Source: CAXXOK01 sp001604115 (GTDB taxonomy: Bacteria; Bacillota; Clostridia; Christensenellales; Aristaeellaceae). Taken from it: DNA of 64,000 nt. The stretch spans positions 17,986 to 81,985 of the forward strand of contig JAYFOV010000010.1 in the NCBI GenBank assembly GCA_034928535.1. Reading direction: 5' to 3'. Below the pieces are notes generated by a model. It did no database searches and was not told the origin of the DNA. It saw nothing but the letters and a program-made list of their open reading frames with translations. Of the stretch, positions 57,993-64,000 are shown in pieces (position 1 is the stretch's first letter; the number at the start of each line of letters is the position of its first letter). The translations under genes and the position numbers were made by a program.

Positions 57993-59882
57993 ATGCGCAA
58001 AGCCCTTTCCCTGATCCTTGCGGTGCTGCTGGTTTTCTGCCTGTATGCTGTGCCGGCGATGGCCGCCGCGTACACGGCGGGCACCTACACCGCAAGCGCC
58101 CCCGGCAATAACGGGCCAGTAGAAGTGAGTGTGACGGTGAGCGACAGTGCCATCACAGCAGTTCAAGTCACAGCCCACGGCGAAACCGCCGGGTTGAGTG
58201 ACCGACCCATCAACGAGATCCCCGCTGCCATTGTTGAGTATCAATCGTTGGCCATCGACGCGATTTCTGGCGCGACCAACACATCCAAGGCCATTCTGGA
58301 CGCTACGGCGGATGCTGTTGCGCAGGCCGGCGGCGATGTAGCCGCGCTGCTGGCAGCTACCGTTGCCCAAGGCCCTGTAGTGGATGTGGAAGCGACCTAT
58401 GATGTCGTGATCCTGGGTGGCGGCGGGGCCGGTCTTTCCGCGGCGCTTGCCGCCAAGGAAGCCGGCGCGAGCGTCATCATCCTGGAAAAGGCTGGATCGC
58501 TGGGCGGCAATTCCCTGCTGGCAGGCGGCGCGTTCAATGCCTGTGACCCCGAGCGCCAGGCGACTGTGGACATGAGCGATTCTTTGCTTGCGGAGCTTAA
58601 CCACTATCTGGCGTTGAAGGAAGAAGATTTTGGCGCCTTTGGCGGGGTTCTGGCAACCGTGCAGGATCAGATCAAGACCTACCTTGCAGGCGATACCTCC
58701 AAGTTGTTTGACAGCCCCGAGTTGCACATGTTGCATGTGTATCTGGGCGGCAAGCGTACAGGCCTGGATGGCACTGTGATTGAGCCGGATCTGGCGCTGA
58801 CGGAAGTCTTTGCCAAGAATGCGTTGGACGCGCTGAATTGGGCCAGCAGCTATGGCGTGCAGTGGCGCGAGAACATCAGCACCGTGCTGGGTGCGATGTG
58901 GCCCCGTACCCATGGCGTGGCCAATGAGAAAATTACCGTCACGTTTGAAAAAGCTGCGCGCGCAGCCGGCGTGGAAATCATGACCGACACCCGCGCCAAT
59001 GAGATCGTTGTGGAAAATGGCAAGGTTGTGGGCGTGAAGGCCACCACCACCGCTGGAGCCAATGTGCTGCTGACCGCTACCAAAGGCGTGGTGCTTGCAA
59101 CAGGCGGCTTCGCGGCCAACGCGCCCATGGTGGTCAAGTACAACAATTACTGGGAAGGGCTGGCCGACACCATGCCCTCCACCAATGCACCCACCATTAC
59201 CGGTGACGGCATTGTGATGGCCGAGGCAGTCGGTGCAAGCCTGACCGGTATGGGCTATGCCCAGCTGATGCCTTCTTCTCATCCGGTGGATGGTTCGCTG
59301 TTCAGCGGTATTTGGGGCAGCGCGGAGACCCAGGTATTTGTGAACAAAGAAGGCAAGCGTTTCGTGAATGAATATTCTGAGCGCGATGTGCTGTCCAAAG
59401 CTGCGCTGGCGCAGACGGATAAGCTCTTCTTTATCATTTGTGATAACAAGATCGCTAAGGATGCGGATGTTGCGGATATGGAAGCCGCGGGTAATGTGGT
59501 TTCCGCCGATACGCTGGAGGAGCTGGCAACCAAGCTGGGCATCCCCGCTGATACCTTTGTGGCTGAGATCGAGCGCTACAACAGCTTTGTCGATAGTCAG
59601 GTGGACGAGGACTTTGGCAAAGCCTTCTTTGGCGGCAAAATTGACGAGGCACCCTTCGTCGCCACGCCGCGCTCGCCCTCCCTGCACCACACCATGGGTG
59701 GTGTGACTATCGATACGGAAACCCATGTGCTCAATGACAACGGTGACGTGATTCCCGGTTTGTACGCCGCGGGCGAAGTAATCGGCGGCCTGCATGCGGG
59801 CAACCGTCTCGGCGGCAACGCGATGACCGATTTCCTGGTGTTCGGCCGTATTGCCGGAGCCAATGCTGCCGAAGGCAAATAA
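57993..59882 (+). CDS. Exported FMN-binding, FAD-dependent reductase (fumarate/urocanate reductase-like)
   Basis: A 629-residue flavoprotein. A signal peptide (MRKALSLILAVLLVF, PAMAAAY) is followed by an FMN-binding domain (about 28-115). Its D-x2-SGAT motif (D89, S92, T95) is the target of covalent flavinylation by ApbE. A flavocytochrome c type FAD domain follows (VVILGGGGAGLSAALAA near 138, HHTMGG, YAAGEVIGG and NRLGGNAMTD). It would reduce an outside acceptor such as fumarate, urocanate or another enoate. There are no haem motifs, so electrons probably come through flavin or quinone carriers linked to the EetA/EetB-like proteins. GGAGGAGG precedes the ATG. Confidence 0.9.
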   Translation: MRKALSLILAVLLVFCLYAVPAMAAAYTAGTYTASAPGNNGPVEVSVTVSDSAITAVQVTAHGETAGLSDRPINEIPAAIVEYQSLAIDAISGATNTSKAILDATADAVAQAGGDVAALLAATVAQGPVVDVEATYDVVILGGGGAGLSAALAAKEAGASVIILEKAGSLGGNSLLAGGAFNACDPERQATVDMSDSLLAELNHYLALKEEDFGAFGGVLATVQDQIKTYLAGDTSKLFDSPELHMLHVYLGGKRTGLDGTVIEPDLALTEVFAKNALDALNWASSYGVQWRENISTVLGAMWPRTHGVANEKITVTFEKAARAAGVEIMTDTRANEIVVENGKVVGVKATTTAGANVLLTATKGVVLATGGFAANAPMVVKYNNYWEGLADTMPSTNAPTITGDGIVMAEAVGASLTGMGYAQLMPSSHPVDGSLFSGIWGSAETQVFVNKEGKRFVNEYSERDVLSKAALAQTDKLFFIICDNKIAKDADVADMEAAGNVVSADTLEELATKLGIPADTFVAEIERYNSFVDSQVDEDFGKAFFGGKIDEAPFVATPRSPSLHHTMGGVTIDTETHVLNDNGDVIPGLYAAGEVIGGLHAGNRLGGNAMTDFLVFGRIAGANAAEGK

Positions 59883-59897
59883 CCATCGTTCGTTTTC

Positions 59898-59935
59898 AGG
59901 AGCCACCTTGCCGCAGTGCAGGGTGGCTCCTTTTT
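59898..59935 (+). terminator. Terminator of the flavin reductase gene
   Basis: AGGAGCCACC (59898-59907) pairs with GGTGGCTCCT (59922-59931), followed by T residues up to 59935. Confidence 0.88.
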
Positions 59936-60388
59936 GTGTTTGGCATTGGGGTCTGACTCATGGCCAGCGGGCGTATGATTTGCCTGTTGCGTTATGGACG
60001 CACCATTGCTTTCTTACGGGATGCGGACTGCATCCGTGCAATGCACCAGGCTGCTTTGTCAGGCTTCCATGGGGAAAGTACCGAACCGCCAAACATCATT
60101 CTATGCAATGCGAAGGTATGCAGATCTTAGCTCAACAAACCGCCTTCATCCACGGGGAGCGCAGGCCAGAAAGCACGCCAAGGCATGACCATGATATGCG
60201 ACTGGACAGACCGACTCTGGCCAAAAGTGCTCACACCTCAGCGCTTTCCAAGAAACAAAATGTTCTCCCTTTTCAACACTTTTGAATAACAAAACAACTG
60301 ATTGAATGAAGCATTAGTCGGGCAGCATGGCGTAAAGAACTTTTCTGTGAAGAAAATCGTAGATGAAGGGTAAGGGGATGGCTTCCAT
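59936..60388. other. Gene-free stretch
   Basis: No gene with a ribosome binding site or a recognisable domain was seen between the reductase terminator and the tetR remnant. Confidence 0.5.
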
Positions 60389-60949
60389 TCACTCTTCGCC
60401 ACGCAGCACAGCTTCCAGCGTATGGCTGGCAAGGTAGCGATAGAAGGTTACAAACTGGTCGATAGGTTGGCGGTAATTGCTCCGGATCCAGTTCTGCACT
60501 GCGGCATTGCAGCTGCCGGCGTAGAAATCGATGGCAAAAGCCAAATCGATCGTTGCTGCGCTGCTCCCTCCGTGATGCGCCATATATGCATAGACGAATT
60601 TGTTGACCCAAATATAAAGTTCTTTTTCAATGATATCACGCAAACTGTTTTGCCCTTCCAGGCTGATCAGGCTGTGATAGAGTTTACCTTCCGCTTGAAT
60701 GTGATGCAGCAAAAGGCGTAACGCCTCGTCAAACATGCCCGCGTTGAGCAATGGATACGTCGGAACGGTCACTTCGTCATGGAAAATCCATGCCAAGGTG
60801 TCATACTTATCCTGAAAATAATAATAAAAGGTAGATCGGCGTACACCGGCTAATGAGGTGATGTCACGAATCAAGAGCTTTTCAAAGGGCTTGCCTTAAT
60901 TCACCAGTTTTTTCAGGCCTGCGGCGATCTGCGCCTTCGTCTCATCTAT
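60389..60949 (-). pseudogene. TetR family regulator, broken by a stop and a lost start codon
   Basis: From 60895 down the reading frame codes for a good TetR protein (FEKLLIRDITSLAGV, the recognition region RRSTFYYYFQDKYD, then a ligand domain ending at 60389). Upstream the same frame continues as the usual helix 1 (DETKAQIAAGLKKLVN) but is cut by TAA at 60898-60896. The expected start codon, 5 bases after CGGAGG, is ATA (60949-60947), not ATG. Translation from the in-frame TTG at 60874 would lack helix 1 and has no good site. The promoter is intact, so decay looks recent. Sequencing error could explain one lesion but hardly both. Confidence 0.75.
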
Positions 60950-61002
60950 CCTAGCCTCCGAAGCGTTTTGGTGGTTGTGAGCGTGTCGCTGAATTCATCT
61001 GC

Positions 61003-61031
61003 ATTATACCGGGTATACAGCGCTGCGTCAA
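61003..61031 (-). promoter_or_regulatory. Promoter and likely operator of the tetR remnant
   Basis: On the minus strand TTGACG (61031-61026), 17 bases and TATAAT (61008-61003). The palindrome TATACC-N-GGTATA (61005-61017) overlaps the -10, as expected for an autorepressed TetR gene. Confidence 0.72.
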
Positions 61032-61576
61032 ATGTCAGCAACCTAAGACGATTTTTTGAGAGTGTCCGAACGCTTTGACGTTTGCATATGATATGTCAGA
61101 CTATTGGGACAATCATTTGGGTTTGCTGCTACCCAGCTCCGGCGTGTCACGTTACAGTATGGGTGTGCAACGCAGAAGGCGACACACGTGAATCATGTTT
61201 CATGTGTTGGGTTGCCGATCGGGTGCGGTATGATTCCCTGCCGGCTTGGGGGGAAATGTCTACTGATACCACCAAGGATACTCGGCCAACTGCGGGGAGG
61301 ATGCTTGCGCATGACGAAGCGCGGGATATGCGCAATCGGGATGGTTAGGGTGTAAACCAAAGCCCACAGGATTGCACCACCGTTGCGCCTGGAAACGCAA
61401 GCACGGTAAGGGCTAAGATGAAGATGTGTGTGGGGAAGACCTGTCTGTATTTTGCCGGGATCACCCTCGGGCAGGCAGCCCAGGATGCGGATGCGGGTAA
61501 GATCAAACACATCCAAGTCTGCTGTGATCGCATCATGGTAAGCGCAATACGTGGAGACAATGGGAGGAGAGAGCAA
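61032..61576. other. Gene-free stretch upstream of the radical SAM gene
   Basis: No clear gene. A frame upstream of 61577 stays open to 61418 but shows no similarity to radical SAM N-termini and lacks a ribosome binding site. No clear promoter for the radical SAM gene was picked out. Confidence 0.4.
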
Positions 61577-62947
61577 ATGGCAAAGCGCACACTGAAAGAG
61601 AACATCAAATCTTTTGGGGTCAAAAGAGTGCTACACTATGTGGACCGGAACCCGGAAAAAAACATTCCCAAAATACTGAACTGGTTGGAGAAAAATGACA
61701 AAGGCGGGCAGGTCACCAATCCTGTGCGCGTGGTTCGCGCTGCCATTTCCAATCCGCATAACAACTGGTATCGGTTGGTGCGCAGTTTATGGACTGATGT
61801 GGATGCCGGCGTTCGGGGCAGGTTATTTGAGAATTTTGTGATCAATGCCAGCATGATTGGTTCGCCTTTGCAGCGGCAATATAGCGCACAATATGATTGC
61901 AATGTACCATGGGCGATACTGCTGGACCCCACATCGGCATGCAACTTGCATTGCACGGGTTGTTGGGCGGCCGAATATGGAAATCGGCTGAACCTGAGTT
62001 ACGATGAGCTGGATAGCGTCATTCGCCAAAGCACTGAGATGGGCACATACTTTTACATTTTTTCGGGCGGAGAGCCGATGGTGCGCAAAGCTGACATCAT
62101 CAGGCTTTGCCAAGCGCACCCAGATTGCGCATTCCTCGCGTTTACGAACGGCACACTGATGGATGAAGCTTTCATGAGTGAAATGCTTCGAGTCAAGAAT
62201 TTTGTGCCGGCTATCAGCATCGAAGGTTTCCGGGAGGCAACGGATCTTCGCCGTGGGGCGGGAACCTACGATCAAGTGATTAGCACAATGAAAAAGCTCA
62301 AGGAAATGAAGCTGCCCTTTGGCATCTCCCTGTGCTATACGTCGGCCAATACGGACGTGATCGGCAGCGACGAATATATAGATGCGATGATCGAGCTTGG
62401 CGCTAAGTTCGCATGGGTTTTTACCTATATGCCGGTTGGCACCGAGGCGGTGCCCGAACTGATAGCTTCTGCGGAGCAGCGGCTGCATATGTACCGCAAA
62501 ATACGCGAATGGCGGTCAACCAAGCCACTGTTCACTTTGGATTTTTGGAATGATGGCGAATATGCGGGAGGCTGTATCGCCGGAGGTAGAAGCTATTTGC
62601 ACATCAACGCCAACGGCGACGTTGAACCCTGTGCTTTTGTGCACTACGCGGATTCCAACATCCGCACCCATACCTTGTTGGAAGCCTATCGAAGGCCTTT
62701 GTTCATGCAATATTACCGCAACCAACCCTTTAATGAAAACATGCTTCGCCCTTGCCCGCTGTTAGACAACCACGGGAAATTGGCTGAGATGATTGACGCA
62801 TGTGGCGCTGGCTCCACCGACCTGCAAAACCCAGAAGATGTACATGATCTATGTGCCAAGTGCAAAGATGCGGCTCCAAAATGGCAGCCAGTTGCGGACG
62901 GGCTGTGGGCGGAGGGAAACCATTATCAAAGCCGCATCCGGAAATGA
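61577..62947 (+). CDS. Radical SAM protein with SPASM-like C-terminus
   Basis: A 456-residue radical SAM enzyme. The 4Fe-4S Cys are C122, C126 and C129 (SACNLHCTGCW). GGEPMV is the SAM-binding loop, and AFTNGTLMDE and PAISIEGF are typical strands. The C-terminal part has further Cys (GGCIAGG, VEPCAF, RPCPLL, CAKC), as in SPASM or twitch regions that hold extra clusters. An N-terminal segment of about 105 residues precedes the core. The substrate is unknown; relatives in clostridia are often next to a TetR gene, as here. GGGAGGAGAG is ahead of the ATG at 61577. Confidence 0.85.
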   Translation: MAKRTLKENIKSFGVKRVLHYVDRNPEKNIPKILNWLEKNDKGGQVTNPVRVVRAAISNPHNNWYRLVRSLWTDVDAGVRGRLFENFVINASMIGSPLQRQYSAQYDCNVPWAILLDPTSACNLHCTGCWAAEYGNRLNLSYDELDSVIRQSTEMGTYFYIFSGGEPMVRKADIIRLCQAHPDCAFLAFTNGTLMDEAFMSEMLRVKNFVPAISIEGFREATDLRRGAGTYDQVISTMKKLKEMKLPFGISLCYTSANTDVIGSDEYIDAMIELGAKFAWVFTYMPVGTEAVPELIASAEQRLHMYRKIREWRSTKPLFTLDFWNDGEYAGGCIAGGRSYLHINANGDVEPCAFVHYADSNIRTHTLLEAYRRPLFMQYYRNQPFNENMLRPCPLLDNHGKLAEMIDACGAGSTDLQNPEDVHDLCAKCKDAAPKWQPVADGLWAEGNHYQSRIRK

Positions 62948-63594
62948 AGCCTTTGTAGCCGTGGAGGGCATGACGCAGCATGAAGCTTGTATGGCGTGTT
63001 TTGATCATGAAGTGATAACCTGCGGCCATGCCTAACGATCCAGCGTATACCATCACCTTATCCAGAGGCATTGCCCCAACTCCGGTAATCTTACGATGCG
63101 GGTATTGTAGCGGATGCACACAGCGCGCTTTACCAGAGCGGCTGAGTATTTCGCCTTTTGTTGGTGTGCAGGAAGCAACTAGCGTAAGCAACGTAGGTAT
63201 CCACACATGCATGCGGATATGGCTGAAGGCTGTCAGGTATCGCCATGTCAATTACAGGATGGATGTAGGCTAGAATACATGGTGAGCATTGTAAGCGTGA
63301 AGGTTCCCAAGCGGCGAGAGCCAGTGAAGCAACCCAGTGGGCGAGGGTTGCTGCGATTTTGGTGGGCAGCTTGCTGTCCACCAAAATCGTCCAGCGAGAA
63401 GAAGGAATGGGTATCGTCGATACACTCCTGGTCTTTGAGGTGGCTAGGCTCCACCTTACAGTTAAGGCTCCTTTCGGTTTGCTAGTGTGTTGCAACTCAA
63501 CTATATCGGATCGAGCCTTACCCTTCATCCTTTTTTGGTTGTCCAAAATGTCTTGTAGTCCTAAACAAACAGGAAATCAAGATAAAAAAGTGTC
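62948..63594. other. Gene-free stretch with two adjacent hairpins
   Basis: No gene was recognised. AGCAACCC/GGGTTGCT (63329-63353) and a 17-bp stem with a 2-base loop (63355-63390, arms CGATTTTGGTGGGCAGC and GCTGTCCACCAAAATCG, one wobble) stand side by side. They could belong to a structured RNA or to a small degraded repeat element. Confidence 0.5.
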
Positions 63595-63623
63595 TTGATA
63601 GTCTCCGGAATTTGTGCTATAAT
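63595..63623 (+). promoter_or_regulatory. Promoter of tRNA-Leu
   Basis: TTGATA (63595-63600), 17 bases and a perfect TATAAT (63618-63623), 12 bases before the tRNA. Confidence 0.85.
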
Positions 63624-63635
63624 TCTAGTGTTTTC

Positions 63636-63721
63636 GCCGAAGTGATGGAATGGCAGACGTGACGGACTCAAAATCCGTTGGTAGCGATACCGTGTGGGTT
63701 CGAGTCCCACCTTCGGCACCA
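63636..63721 (+). tRNA. tRNA-Leu (CAA)
   Basis: The acceptor arms GCCGAAG and CTTCGGC pair over seven bases, followed by discriminator A and an encoded CCA. The anticodon stem ACGGA/TCCGT encloses CTCAAAA, giving anticodon CAA, which reads UUG. A long variable arm (GGTAGCGATACC region) marks a class II tRNA, and GGTTCGAGTCC forms the T arm. It is transcribed alone. Confidence 0.95.
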
Positions 63722-63729
63722 CGACGTAT

Positions 63730-63771
63730 ACCACCTATTGATAAAGGGCACTTTATCGGTAGGTGGTTTTT
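63730..63771 (+). terminator. Terminator of the tRNA gene
   Basis: ACCACCTA and TAGGTGGT form the outer stem, GATAAAG and CTTTATC the inner one, followed by TTTT. Confidence 0.85.
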
Positions 63772-64000
63772 GGTGTGTGAGGAAAGTGTTGTAAATCAGG
63801 GGTTACCGGCTTTACACGGCTTTTCAGAAGGAAAGAATAATGAGCAGAAACCAGGCATTCGGTCACGTCAAGAATTTTGCGCACATTTGTAGGAGCCCGA
63901 ACGCCAAGCAGTCGCCGACAGATGATATTTCCAGATTTCCTGAGCCAGATAACAATGCGAGCTGCCAACCAGCCACAGCCGCAAGCGGCGGCTTGACCTT
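63772..64000. other. Right edge; no recognised gene
   Basis: A forward frame opens at ATG 63840, after AAGGAAAG, and runs off the window (MSRNQAFGHVKNFAHIC at its start). I cannot assign it to a family, and the opposite strand is also open, so it may be non-coding. Confidence 0.3.

Noticed and set aside
57894..59906. A 670-codon minus-strand frame opposite the flavin reductase
   Set aside because: Antisense shadow of a gene with signal peptide, FMN and FAD motifs.
61418..61576. An N-terminal extension of 53 residues on the radical SAM protein
   Set aside because: The ATG at 61577 has a strong ribosome binding site (GGGAGGAGAG), and the extra residues do not resemble the family.
63840..64000. 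A partial gene at the right edge, perhaps of a mobile element next to the tRNA
   Set aside because: Both strands are open, no family was recognised and no attachment-site repeat of the tRNA end was found within the window.

Overview
The window looks like a chromosomal segment of a GC-rich anaerobic member of the Clostridia. Support comes from AGGAGG-type ribosome binding sites, sigma-A promoters of TTGACA-17-TATAAT type, four sugar ABC import systems, YesM/YesN-type sensing, DhaK/DhaL, MetY, a DUF438/DUF1858 pair and exported flavin reductase genes. The composition and the style of the exported proteins (cleavage after AFA, AMA, ALA or AAA, no lipobox) remind me of Christensenellales, but that is an inference. 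No transposase, CRISPR array or phage gene was recognised. One tRNA gene (Leu, CAA) lies near the right end.

Layout. 1-2358: hexuronate catabolism (end of uxuA, then uxuB). 2948-4825: a large membrane protein. 5183-8836: class Ia ribonucleotide reductase nrdA-nrdB behind a probable NrdR box pair. 9078-17862 (minus strand): a glycoside operon with binding protein, two MalFG-type permeases, an AraC regulator, an unusual glycosidase, a ROK kinase, mannose-6-phosphate isomerase and a ribulose/allulose-phosphate epimerase. 18497-21979: a MarR regulator with metal-binding ends, a Rieske oxygenase and UvsE. 22028-25283: a zinc-ribbon membrane protein, then a lamin-tail protein and a CotH-like protein, both exported. 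25448-26725: metY.

27091-34848 (minus strand): a ribose-type ABC importer joined to an AllA-like protein, DhaK, DhaL and a LacI regulator, probably for a small ketose or polyol. 35337-43111: a GntR regulator diverging from a second ribose-type importer joined to a phosphofructokinase with a Lys in the PPi-type position, a class II aldolase and a ROK kinase; together these could take a hexose to triose phosphates. Matching operator copies lie in the divergent region. 43527-53380: a YesM/YesN two-component system diverging from a CUT1 importer and two cytoplasmic glycosidases (GH66-like and a six-hairpin enzyme), which suggests uptake and internal cleavage of isomalto-oligosaccharides.

53805-55603 (minus strand): DUF1858, DUF438/hemerythrin/PAS and cupin genes behind a perfect FNR/CRP-like palindrome centred at -41.5 of an extended -10 promoter. 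56019-59882: a NusG_II protein (EetA-like), a Gx transporter (EetB-like), a MerR-family regulator and an exported reductase with a covalent-FMN motif. The last gene is preceded by a promoter with a 19-bp spacer filled by a dyad, the classic MerR arrangement, plus a second perfect palindrome. This looks like a regulated extracytosolic flavin reductase module and is the most interesting system here. 60389-62947: a broken tetR gene diverging from a radical SAM gene. 63636-63721: tRNA-Leu.

Two genome-wide habits show up. All four ABC substrate-binding proteins lack a lipobox Cys, and all four of their genes are followed by a strong hairpin before the next transporter gene.
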